64,000 nucleotides of DNA from Sympetrum striolatum (taxonomy: Eukaryota > Arthropoda > Insecta > Odonata > Libellulidae): NCBI GenBank assembly GCA_947579665.1, contig CANPUZ010000059.1, forward strand, positions 654,587 through 718,586, in the 5' to 3' direction. The notes below the pieces were generated by a model. That model worked only from the letters and a program-made list of their open reading frames with translations. It made no database searches and was not told the DNA's origin. Each line of letters starts with the position of its first letter. Position 1 is the stretch's first letter. Below, in pieces: positions 50,336 through 60,869 of the stretch. A program made the translations under genes and the position numbers.

Positions 50336-51480
50336 GATGGGATACAAATTCACAGGCTAAACCACAAGCGTCATTGACTTGAAATTTTTATGATATATTG
50401 GCCATAACGTGAAACCCCCAGGAAAAAAGCGACTTTGATCCTAAGTGTCATAGGTTCGATTCCAGAGGGCCCCAAAGTCCCGATTTTTCCCGTTAAAATG
50501 CATTGCTTTGATTTTCGGGAATTTTTAAAAAATACTTGCTGGATAGGTAGGGATGTAAAACTCAAAGAGCCGATATATATGGTCATGATCTATCGAAAAC
50601 ATAAATGAGTTTTACTAAAAATATCCTGGGTTCGATGCTAGGTCGAGGCAAATATCGGCCGTTTAAAATGCATTGTGGAGATTTTTAAGATTTTTTTTGG
50701 ACCACTTCCCGATGGTATGGAAACTTGAAATTCAGCATGGAGTTGGAGATCACAATAATATTTCATAATCAAAATTTATATATTCGCTGATGGTCCTTGG
50801 TTCGATCCCAGAGAGTAATTTGCATTCCTCAATGCATTTCTTACGGAGATAACGGAAAAAAATTTAGGTACTTCCTGTCATGCTATCGACTTCAAACTTT
50901 GCATGATCCAAGAGCAAGTCTTTTTAAATTAAACTGTGCATTCACAGCATACAAAATGTCCTGGGTTCGACACCAGGTGTCTCTGCAATCAGAAGTTGAT
51001 CCGATTTTTAGGAATAATTTTGAAACCTTTCTCAATAATATAGAAACTTGAAATTCGGCATAAAGATAGAGATCATAAATTAATTTCATAAAAATATTTT
51101 AGATTACCTAGATAGTCCTTGGTTCGAATCCAGAGAGCCATGTACATTCGTGAAAAGTAGGACGTCGTTTCAGGCTATTGCAGCCAATATTTCTGCTTAA
51201 ATTTTTACACATATTTAGAAATGGAGATCTTCTATTGTAGTGCATAGTAAGTTCACCAGGAAGGCCCGGGTTTGATGCCAGAGGATGAAATTGCAGCGAA
51301 TTTTAAGAATATTTTCAATCCTTTGATTTTTTCTTTTGATGACCGTCCCGATATAATGCCGATATGAAATTAGTGTTGTTGATCTGCTTGCAGTATGCAA
51401 GCAACATTTTACTCGTATCTATTATGTATAGATGCTTCTCCGGATTCATTCATATAGATATATATATATAGGAATATAGA
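50331..51480 (+). repeat. Composite six-module repeat, copy 2 (complete)
   Basis: Six B boxes at 50453 (ggttcgattcc), 50629 (ggttcgatgct), 50799 (ggttcgatccc), 50964 (ggttcgacacc), 51121 (ggttcgaatcc) and 51269 (ggtttgatgcc) are spaced 176, 170, 165, 157 and 148 bp. Each lies in its own diverged module containing 'gaaacttgaaattc' or a relative. The module ends with 'gcagtatgcaagcaacattt' and the AT-prone site. A third copy begins at 51481 and is broken off near 51580. Confidence 0.8.
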
Positions 51481-51580
51481 TAGGATACTAATTCACAGGC
51501 TAAACCAGAAGCGTGATTGAGTTGAAATTTTTACGGTGTATTGGCCGTAACGTGTAACTGCCAGAAAAATTGTCTACAAT

Positions 51581-53511
51581 AAAGTCTAAAAAACCACAAT
51601 AACTCAATATTTTATCTCACATCTTTTGAATGAATAATTCCTTCACCTAAGACAACATTCCTTTTAAAAATATAGATTTAGTTATTATGTTAACATTATT
51701 TTATTGATTCTATTTTCTTAATAGTATTCTATTGATTGTATTTATTTCCCTGTCTATATTTCTTATTACAATAGTATTTTATAACACTGTAAATGTTTTC
51801 ATTGTAAACTGTCAATGGGATAACACTCGTAATAAACATATTATTATTATCTGAAAGGTTGTATATGTAGTGAGGTAAGATGCAATATCAGTTACTGTGA
51901 AAGAAGAGCATTGAGAAAGAATATATGTCGGTCCACATCATGAACTGGAAAACCTCTTCTCAGCCTATGCTCCAGATATAAGTTGAGGATAGAAATGTTG
52001 TTAGATGGATGCCATTCGAAAAGCATGGAATAAAGTAAGGTATTGATGTGTTCTTTATCTATTTTCTCATCTACTACTACATTCTAATTAATTAAAATTT
52101 TCCATAGAAATAGAATGATTTTGTATCTTTGATGAATAATTTCCTCTCAAAACTTTGGAATTTATTGTGAGATAAATAATTATTTTGCAAAATATGCCAA
52201 TGCGAAGTCAAATTCTGATTTTTGTATACACTTCAGTAGCTTTCTCACAATTTTTCATGCTGACAAACGTTTTTTTAAATTTCCGTTTCTCCTCTTTGTT
52301 GTTGGTTAGAGTATGAACTTGGTAATGTATATTAGGGTAATATAGAAGTAATGTGTAATGGTAAGGTAATAGTGAATGTTGATTGAGTTCCTTTTCTGCA
52401 TATATCCTCATTGCAAGGCTTATTATTATGTATCACTTGGTATTATTATTATTTGTCAGCGAAATATAATGTTATATGCAAAAAATCATGGATGTGCTAT
52501 GGTTTTTAGTCTTTAAACTACAGCAGGCCGTATTAATTTATTTATTAGCTCACCCTTGATAAATTAATGCATACCAAAGTACAAAATCATATTCTAAGTC
52601 ACAAATAAGGGATTTTATTTTAATTATTTTGAGGAAATGCTTATTCTTGTCATAGATATACATTACAAACATGCATTTGCTAGTGGTATTTAATTTTTAA
52701 AGGAAAACATAAAAAATTGTAGGAATTATGATTGCGTGTTGAACATATGATGATACTTTAAGATTAGCAAAAATCGTAATGTAATAGTGAAACGTTATGA
52801 CTATTCAATAAATATATTTTGTTGACTGTAATGTTACAGATAATTGTTATATGTTCTATAGTAGTTATATAGTCATGTATTATATTGTAATTATCAGTGT
52901 ATAACGTACTGTATCACTGTACAGAATGGATTTTTGGTAGTGGAAAGAAGGTTTTTATAACTATACCACTAAGAAAATAGGTAATCATTCTGCATCACAA
53001 AGTAAATGTTGTGCTGATTATCATTTTATTATTTGAAGACTTAGCTTAGTTTGTAATGATATTCAAGGTACATTGTGAAGGGGTTTCTCCATGCATGTTT
53101 TAATTTTCCCTGAAATTATCATGCAACAGTGTAAGTGATTACATTTTAAAGTTTTGAAGATATCACACCAAGTATGATGATCAATTCTATATTTTTCGTA
53201 ATTTCGACAAAAGAATGGGCAAAATTGAATAATTTCTCCCAAATTTGAAGTTTTTCTGGCTTAAAATGCCCAATAACAACTGGTTTTTAAGAATTCAACG
53301 AAATTGAACCAAATATGTTCAAAATTCTAAAATGTTTCAAAATATATACTGAAAATAAGAGAATAACTCGCGCTTTCAGTAAAAAAATAAATTATATTGG
53401 CGCGAAATTGCTAAAAATCGGAAATCCTAGTCAAGTATGGACTAGTTTTAAAGCTTTCGAAGATATCTACCCAAGTAGTATAACGAATTCCAATATAAAT
53501 GAAATGGATAC
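51581..53511. other. AT-rich DNA, nothing recognised
   Basis: No long reading frame or RNA gene. A few exon-like traces occur (for example 'aataaa|gtaagg' near 52035) without a convincing partner. Short TATT runs are near 52430. Confidence 0.4.
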
Positions 53512-53547
53512 GAAAAAATCTGATGTGGCCAGCACATGACTCTCTCG
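53512..53547 (-). mobile_element. End of the palindrome-bearing dispersed element, reversed
   Basis: 'ctgatgtggccagcacatg' is the reverse complement of the core at 6351 and elsewhere, preceded by the expected A run. It lies just before the GC-rich retrotransposon, so that element landed in or beside one of these repeats. The preceding 53,300-53,511 may be part of the same element but is not alignable by eye. Confidence 0.5.
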
Positions 53548-53567
53548 ATATATAAGGGTCGCGGGGG

Positions 53568-53812
53568 AACGGGTTTGGGCGGGTTAGGGCGGAGGGTGGG
53601 TGAGGGTTGGGGGGTTGGGAATTTGTTAGGGTCGAGGCTGAGCCCTGGTGAACTCGGCGAGGGGGGCTCTCGGGATTATTTAGGGAGGTAGGACGGCCGC
53701 AGTGGGAGGGGGTGCGGGCAAGGGGCCCGCACCGCCCCATTCACGCCAGACGGCCGTTTTGGAGCATTGTGTACGCTCCCTACCTGGGATAAAATAATAA
53801 TAATAATAATAA
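53568..53812 (+). mobile_element. 5'-truncated 3' end of a Tx1-like element, with tail
   Basis: 53568-53707 is nearly identical to 61080-61240, the 3' untranslated region of the following element ('gggtcgcgggggaacggg', 'gggaatttgttagggtcgag', 'gattatttagg', 'taggacggccgca'). It then runs through a strong stem-loop (53711-53719 with 53725-53733), a second one (53761-53765 with 53775-53779) and into an (AAT)n tail at about 53785-53812. This reads as the tail of an upstream copy joined head-to-tail to the next element. Confidence 0.6.
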
Positions 53813-54217
53813 ACACACACCTGACGCCGACGAGACCAGACGTGTTCACATCGAGCTCCCGCTGAGGATTGTGTATCTTGATCTTCCGATCGCCTTTTTA
53901 TCATCCGATCATCACCTTGTTCATCACATCGTTTTGCCACACATTCACGCATTGGGTGAGTCATTTCACAAGCCATTTAGTCATCGTTCATTCATTATAA
54001 ATGATTCCGCGTAATTTATTACGCGACATCGCGGTGTCCATCCCGAGATCTTCTCCTGCCGCCTCGGTGGCGGCAGACGGAGCCTCGAGCACTTCGCAGA
54101 TGGATAGCTCTCACGATTCCCGTTCATCAGGTATCAATAGGAGCTAAGCATATCATTCCCTGATATATTGGCAAAAATTGTTTCGCCCATAGATGCATTT
54201 GTTCTGCCATTTTTGCC
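53813..54217 (+). mobile_element. Probable 5' untranslated region of the Tx1-like element
   Basis: The sequence changes to GC-richer, non-repetitive DNA right after the (AAT)n tail. No frame is open throughout. The region ends where the proline-rich ORF1 frame opens. Its left limit is set only by the tail of the preceding copy. Confidence 0.4.
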
Positions 54218-55888
54218 ATGTGCTTCGCCTTCACCGCGACCTTCACCGGCGAAACCGGATTCCCCACCCCCTACGCCCGCTTCCTCAATGAAAACACACT
54301 CCTCCCCCCCGTTAAGACGGCCGGTTCAGCTACCGCACCTCTAGAGTCGGCAGGAAGATTTTCCGCCCCTCCCAGCTCTTGCCGCCCCCACCTCCACAGG
54401 CGCGCGCAACGAAGAGACACCTGCGCCGAAAACTTCTCGGCAGGCCGGAGGAGCCCCCTTCCCCCACAGCGCGAGAACCCTCGCCCCACTCCATCCCCGT
54501 CTCCCGGAGGGACGAGCGCGTACCAAAATCCTCACTCGTACGCAAACAGCGTTAAAAAACACGTCGTGGGCTCGTCGAGCGCCCGAGAAGATGCACCATC
54601 GGCTAACTTTATGTTTTCAAAAAAGGTTTATAACACCTAACACAAACGGACACAACTGGAAGATAGGTATTATTTTACCGGCGCTTCCGGACGCCCCCCT
54701 CTTAGAATACGCGATGGCGGTGGGAAAACTCGTGGGAGGAGGCGAGAAAATAACCCACGCTAACCGTCTCGTGAATCAGAGAATTTGCCTATACCTGGCG
54801 AGCGAAGCCCTAGCAACGGAATCTCTGACGGCGCACGGCAGCATCTCCCTAAAAACACGTGGGTCCCTGCGAGATGCATGGTCACCGTCTCACAGAAAAT
54901 CTACCTCAGCAACGTCTTGCCGTAGATACCCAACGACCTTATCACGGAGCTGATGTCCGAGGCCGGCTGGGTGGTGTCGCCCGTTTACAATCTGTCGATG
55001 GGTTGGCGATCGGAGGGGTATACGGGAATAACATCTTGGAGGCGGATGGTCCACGTCGTGCTGCGGGACGGTCTCATACTCCCCGAGTCCTTCCTGGTGG
55101 ACTTCGCCGGCTCCCCGCACTGTATATTCGTCCGCCTCGACGACAACCGCTGTTTCCACTGCGGCACGACCGGCCGCATCGCCTAGGACTGCCCGCCGAG
55201 AGAGCAACAGGAGGAAAAAATCGTGACCGGCCAGCACACCCAACCATCGTCGGAGCCGGGCGATCGCCACAGCACCTCGCCCCCGACGGCGCCAACTCCA
55301 GCACCAACTGCCGCTCCCGATGACGAACCGACATCCGCCTTCCCAGACACGCCTGCAGTCATGGACGTTGACGACACTCCGGACAGTCAACCCCCCGCCA
55401 CCACCTCGAAGACCCCCCTCTCCCTCCAGGCCCTCGCCAGGTCCGAGGAGGCGAGGCCCGACTCCACCACACCGGGGCCAGAGAAAACCTGCGCCGAGGC
55501 TTCTGCGGCGGTCGGCCCCGTCAAGCGGAAAACTAATGCTACCCTTGAGTTGAATTCCCAGTACCTGCCTAGGAAGAGCCCGAGCAGCAAACAGTTGAAG
55601 ACCGACGCGGCTGCGGGCGGCGACGACGAAGGTCTAAAGCAATTCGCGAATTATTACTGTACCAACCCTGGGGTACCGGCAATCTCGTTCCAAACCCTGA
55701 GGAAATTCCTGCAGGAGGCAAAGGGGCTCAATGAAGTGGTGTGGCTCGCGAGGGACTCCTTCGAAAACCTAGAGGACCTCACCACGTTGCTGGCCAGACT
55801 CCTGCGAGACAGAGCCATCAGGGACCCGGCCTTGAGGATGAGGGTCAAGAGGATCTTGGCAAAACTCCGAGACTCGGAGTCTGAGTAA
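54218..55888 (+). pseudogene. ORF1 (gag-like, zinc knuckle) of the Tx1-like LINE, broken
   Basis: ORF1 proteins bind element RNA and help form the retrotransposition particle. The N-terminal part is rich in Pro, Arg and Ser and changes frame. From about 54591 a gag-like region appears (AMAVGKLVGGGEKITHANRL, LASEALATESLTAHGS). A frameshift in the A5 run at 54851-54855 leads into VSQKIYLSNVLP, an in-frame TAG at 54923, then IPNDLITELMSEAGWVVSP. The zinc knuckle reads CFHCGTTGRIA, then a TAG at 55184-55186, then DCP. So the CX2CX4HX4C pattern has Arg in place of His and a stop inside. The tail from 55223 is Pro/Thr-rich and ends in a helical, charged segment (FQTLRKFLQEAKGLNEVVWL) typical of Tx1/L1-type ORF1. 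It lies 40 bp upstream of ORF2. It is clearly not translatable as it stands. Confidence 0.7.
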
Positions 55889-55927
55889 CCGCTCACTCAT
55901 CCTTCCATCCATCCATCCTCCACGAAC

Positions 55928-56566
55928 ATGGCAGGTGAGGAAACAACCTGGAGGGCGTTGGGCTACTCCGTGTCGACCCTTAACGTACGATCGGTAAAGA
56001 GAAAACGGAAGTGGGCCCTGGGAAGTGGGAAGCTGACCACGTTCCTGAACACCACGGAGCCGGACGTAGTACTGCTGCAGGAGACCAATACCTCCGACGT
56101 GCCCCTGCAGACGCTCCCACAGCTCCTACACTTCTGCCCACCCACGACTCCGCAATCCGGCACCGCCATCGGCATAAGGAGGAACCTAAGAACATCCGTG
56201 GTGACACCGACGGTCGTGTTCGAGGGGCACGCCCTCGCGGTCACCCTAGACCTTCCGCAGAGCGAGGGGGAACGCTCACCCTCCTCCTCCACTCCGTGTA
56301 TGGGCCGCACGATCAAAGGCTCGCCATCTCCCTCGTCGATGCCCTCAGGGACCAGCTGACGGTTTTTCGTCAAGCCAACCTCGGTCACTACGCCTTCGTC
56401 GTCATAGGGGGCGACTATAACGTGACTCTTTCCCCCGTCACAGACAGGACTTCGGGCAAGGAGAGGCACCCGGCGTACGCCACCGAACTGCGATCGCTCG
56501 TGCGGGATTTTGATCTGGTCGACGCCTGGTCCGAGCTGAGGCCCAGAGCGCCGGGCTACACTAACC
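55928..56566 (+). pseudogene. ORF2 part 1: AP-endonuclease domain of the Tx1-like LINE
   Basis: This is the N-terminal half of an apurinic/apyrimidinic-like endonuclease, which nicks target DNA to prime reverse transcription. Visible family marks are STLNVRSVKRKRKWALG, the PDVVLLQET catalytic-Glu motif, HSVYGPHD, the GGDYNVTL motif and LRSLVRDFDLVDAWSELRP. ATG at 55928 is chosen because it begins directly before the domain. A frameshift lies in the G5 run 56266-56270: the first 113 codons are in one frame and the rest in another. The domain is interrupted at about 56566, after GYTN, by a CR1-like element in the opposite direction, and resumes at about 57967 with RARLDRLYVS. Confidence 0.75.
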
Positions 56567-57966
56567 CCTCTACATCTACATCTACATTAATACCCTACAA
56601 GCCACCTTTCGGCGTGTGGCAGGGGGTGTAAACACCAGTCGAATCTAAATTACTTCCTTATTCGGTAATTGTCACGTATTGTTCGCGGAAAGAATGAATC
56701 TCTAAAACGATTCGTCCTAGCATCTATTTCTCTTAACTTACGGTCATTATCGGATCGACCGAGGTAGCAGGGGGGTTGATACCGAGTGTATCTTCGGAAA
56801 ATGTAGTTTCCCTGAATTTATTAAGGAATCGCAGCCTAGCTTCCAATCTTCTTTCTTTCAAGGATTCCCAACCTACGTCTGAGAGCATTTTTGTAACGCT
56901 TGCTTTTTTACCGTAGCATTTCTTAACAAAACGAACCGCTTTACGCTGCACTTTCTCGAGTTCGCGGGTACACGTTTCATCTGCCGGATCCCATATACTT
57001 GCCGCATATTCCAGAAGGGGTCTGACCAAGGTAAAATAACATCGCTCTCTCACCTTTTCATCGCATTTACAGACAATCATCGCTTACAAGACATCGCATC
57101 GCATCGCAGACAAACATCGCTTTACAAAGCCAAGTCTTTTACTTGCTTTGCCGCAGATTTTTCGAATATGCGTGCTCCAATTTAAGTTATTAATAATGTT
57201 GATCCCGAGATATTTAACTGAATCTACTACTTTGATACTAATTCCATTAATTTTGTATGGGTGATTTGGACGCATTTTTTTCTTTTCGAAGAAATTAACT
57301 ACGGAGCATTTACCTACGTTAATATCTAATTCCCATTTTTCGCACCACCTTTGGATAAGGACTAAATCGTTTGAGAGAGATGTCCGGTCTTCCGCATTTG
57401 TTATTTCCCTATATATAACCGAGTCATCCGCAAATATACTCACATTACTAACTATCTCGTCACTCAAGTCATTGATATAAATAAGGAAAAGAAGAGGTCC
57501 AATTACACTGCCTGGAGGTACGCCAGAGGTAACTTTGACTCTATTTGAGCTAACGCCATCCAGTACAACTTGTTGTTCCCTCTCGTAGAGAAAATCCTTA
57601 ACCCAGTCGACTACTTCCTTGTTAATGCCCGCTAGTTTTAGTTTGTGAATTAGTTTGTAGTGGACTCTATCGAATGCTTTTTTGAAATCTAGGTAAATAG
57701 CGTCCACTTGCTTTTTACATTCGGCAGACTTTAAGATATCGTGTACAAATAGAGCAAGTTGGGTTTCACATGATCGGGATTTTCGAAAACCATGCTGGTT
57801 TGAGTCGAGGAATTCATTTCTATCTAAAAATCCCATGATTGAGCTTACTACGATATGTTCCATTACCTTTCCGGACAGAGAAGTTAATGATATGGGTCTA
57901 TAAATTCCTGGGTCCTCCTATAATCCGCTTTTGTAAACAGGAGTAATATTAGCTAATTTCCAATAG
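56567..57966 (-). mobile_element. CR1/L2-group LINE, 5'-truncated, inserted in reverse
   Basis: Minus strand; the 3' end is at 56567 with the (TACATC)n-type tail and 'ccacctttcggcgtgtggc'. The reverse transcriptase copies the element's RNA at the nicked target. Moving along the minus strand one sees WKLANITPVYKSG, a TAG at 57918-57920, YRPISLTSLSGKV, NQHGFRKSRSCETQL, AIYLDFKKAFDRVHY (catalytic block A), SGVPPGSVIGPLLFLIYIND (block B), SIFADDSVIY (block C, intact), and KYLGINI. After a TAA at 57084-57086 come ERCYFTLVRPLLEYAASIWD and DVGWESLKERRLEARL. The frame stays the same across both stops. It lacks everything 5' of the RT. Possible target-site duplication: 'accc(c)tc' at 56563 and 'accctcc' at 57972. 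Confidence 0.8.
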
Positions 57967-60869
57967 GATGGGACCCTCCAGAAGCTCGCGAGCCAGGCTG
58001 GACCGCCTCTACGTATCTGCGGACAGGGTCCACGACGCGACGACCATCAAGACCTTACCATCCTTCACAGACCACAGGGCCGTCTCCCTGACGGTGCCCC
58101 TCAGATTCGAGCGGTCAAGGCGTCCCTATTGGCGCTTCGAAAACGTACTGCTCGAGGACGAGGCGTACGTCAGGCACGCGAGGGACCTCGTACGAGCCCT
58201 CTGTCAGGAAAGACGCGACACCGAGATGGATTCGCACTCGGGTTGGGAAATAATCAAGTCCGAAGTGAAGGAGCACGCCATCGCCTACGCCGCCGACAGG
58301 AGAAGGGGAAGGACGGGGCCCGAGCAGACCACTCTCCTGTAGGAGCAAGCCCACGCCTTCGCGGCAAGGAACGGTTGGGAGTCTATCCTCGCCAACGATC
58401 GCCCCGCTGCCACACACGTCGCTCGCTGGGCGACCATAACGTCGCCAAGACCACTCGGCAAACTCCACATCGACGGGCGGAACGTCGAAGAGCACGCGGA
58501 AGTCGCCCAGCACGTTCGAGACTACTACGCGGAGCTGTTTCACTCTCCAGACGACGGCGACGACGATTTCGAGGTGGAACGGAACGATTTCTTCCGGCCC
58601 CTCGACCGACTGCAAGTCGCTGAGAGAAAGCGGCTGGACCTACCCATCTCCTTCGTCGAACTGCACGAGGCGCTCAAGGCGCTGCAGAGAGGCAAGGCCC
58701 CCGGGATCGACGGTCTCACCCCGGAGCTCTAACTCCGCTTGTGGGACGTCCTGCGTCTCCCCTTCTGCGCTATGGTCGAGGCGTCTCTGCGGAGCGGAAG
58801 GCTTCCCAGGACGACGAGGACTGCGGTCGTCGGGCTCCTGCCCAAGGGTGGCGACGCCCTGGACATCGGAGGATGGCGGCCGATATCCATCATGACGGCC
58901 GACTGTAAAATCGTAGCCAAAGCGATCGCCAACCGCGTCAGAGCGGTCATGCCCGCCCTCACGTTGTGGGAGCAGAGTTACTGCATCCCGGGTCGCACCA
59001 TTTTCGACCCTATCGCCACCATCCGCGACGTCGTCCGCCTGAAGAACCGAAGACTCAAACCCCTCGCGATACTGTCCTTGGACCAGTCCAAGGCGTTTGA
59101 CAGGGTGAGGCATCGTTACCTCTTCGCGGTTTCTGCGGCGTTGGGACTTGGGACAACATCCTTCATCTGCTCCGCACCCTCTACGCCGACGCGACGTACA
59201 TGGTGAGACTGGCGGGCGGACTCACCTCACCGATACCGGTCACCAGCGGAATTAGGCAGGGATGCGCAATGTCAGGACTGCTGTACTCCCTTGCGATCGA
59301 ACCCCTGGTGAGGAAACTTAAGTCTACCCTCGCGGGAGCGGCACTACCGCAGGACACGCGCCTGGCCGCGTGTGCGTATGCCAACGACATTAACGTCTTC
59401 GTCGACCGCGAGGAGGATTTCCACAAGATCTTACCGGCCTTTAAAGAATACTCGAGAAGGAGCGGAGCCCGCCTCAACAAAGAGAAGTGCCGGGGGCTGT
59501 GGGTCGGAACTTGGACCACCCGAGGTAATCGATCACTCGGATTTGAGGGGCGTCGCGACGGCGCCAATTTCCTGGGACGCTACGTGGACAACCGTACAAG
59601 GGCTGAGAGAACGGCGCTGGAGAAGGAAAAATACGTGAAGATAGACACCGCTACCACTCGGTGGAAACCTAAGATCGCCTCCATGTCCCTCCGCGGCAGG
59701 GTCCTCGCTATCAACCAATTCGTCGCCCCCAGGATCTGGCACCTGGTCCAGACGTTCACGCCGTCCGCTACCACCGTCAAGGAGATCCAGCGTAGACTCG
59801 TCCGTTTCGTCGGGAACGGGCGGAAGCACTGGGTCTCCGTCGAAAAACTCACGGCGCCAGTCGACCAGGGGGACTGGGACTGGTAGACGTGGAGACCAAG
59901 TTACTGGGGTACCGCTTCATCACGGCTTAGAGGATGCACCTCCACGAGGGCACGTCCACGTGGCAACGCGTGTCATCCGCGCTCCTGAGCGACGTGCTGG
60001 CCGGTCCGGACATCATCATCTCCCTGTCGAACAACAGACCGTTCCGGGAAGTGGCGCACTCGGATGGTTACCACCAGTCCATGGCACGAGCCTGGAGGCT
60101 CCTTTGGCCGAGTCGACCTCGGTCACCTAGTAGCCAGGAACCAACCGACGGGCCGCTCGAATTCCTGTTCGACAGAGCCCTTTCGAAAACGGAGCGAAGA
60201 CTGCCTCTGTCGAAGAGAGAGGCGTACAGGGAGTTCTTGCACCTACGAAACAGGGACGTCTGGCCATTAAGGGGAAAGCGAGACGAAGAGCCGATCAACT
60301 GGTGGGAAATGAGGGCTTGGCCGACCCTTGGACACCATGCCGACGCGGCCTGGCGTTTCGCCCACGGTGCCTGGGCGGACGCTGTTTTCCTCCACTGGGC
60401 CGGAATCAGGCCGGACGGGCTCTGCTCGTGGTGCCCAGACGAGGTCGGGGACGACCGGCACCTGCTATTTGGCTGCCGAAAGTCCAAGCCCGTCTGGGGA
60501 GCCGTGACCGGTGCGATCAAGCGGATCACCGAGAGAGCGGTGATCCTCGTCAGAGATCTTTTCGCCGGCCTCAAACCCGCAGGTACCGCCGACAAGCGAC
60601 ATTGCGCCCTCTCGAACTTCCTCATCAACCTCACGAAAGGCGTCGTGTATAACGAGTTGACGTTGTACATGCGAGGCAAGAGGGCGCACGTCGATAACCT
60701 CGTCGCCTTCAGCAACGCCCTCAGGAGCCGACTGGTGTCGGAAGGTGGAAGAGCGAATCTGAACGGAACGAAAGCGGCACACATCCGGTTCTGGGCGCAT
60801 GAGGGTTACCTACTCGATCCCGAAACGGGCAATTTAAAAGAGTCGTGCAAGCTGCTGGCACCGACATAG
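57967..60869 (+). pseudogene. ORF2 part 2: end of endonuclease, reverse transcriptase, C-terminal Cys/His region
   Basis: The endonuclease resumes with RARLDRLYVS and a SFTDHRAV motif. One frame then holds a TAG (58340), a linker, KALQRGKAPGIDGLTPEL and a TAA (58730). The RT blocks are LLPKGGDALDIGGWRPISIM, KIVAKAIANRVRAVMP, ILSLDQSKAFDRVRHRYLF (block A), SGIRQGCAMSGLLYSLAIEP (block B) and ACAYANDINVFV. In the last, block C reads YAND where the family has YADD, so a catalytic aspartate is lost. Frameshifts lie at G runs 59150-59152 and 59868-59872, with a further TAG at 59928-59930. The C-terminal 310 residues contain FLHWAGIRPDGLCSWCPDEV...DRHLLFGC, a CX2C-H-C motif seen in Tx1/L1-like LINEs. 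Domain order and motif wording place it in the Tx1 clade of the L1 superfamily. It is inactive as assembled. Confidence 0.8.

Noticed and set aside
52000..52045. Exon encoding a transposase-like 'DAIRKAW' peptide
   Set aside because: A stop lies directly before the ATG, the frame is only 10-13 codons long, and no neighbouring exon fits.
53411..53976. Minus-strand proline-rich frames over the GC-rich repeat
   Set aside because: They are the G-rich untranslated region read backwards; the same 'protein' appears again at 60.9-61.26 kb.
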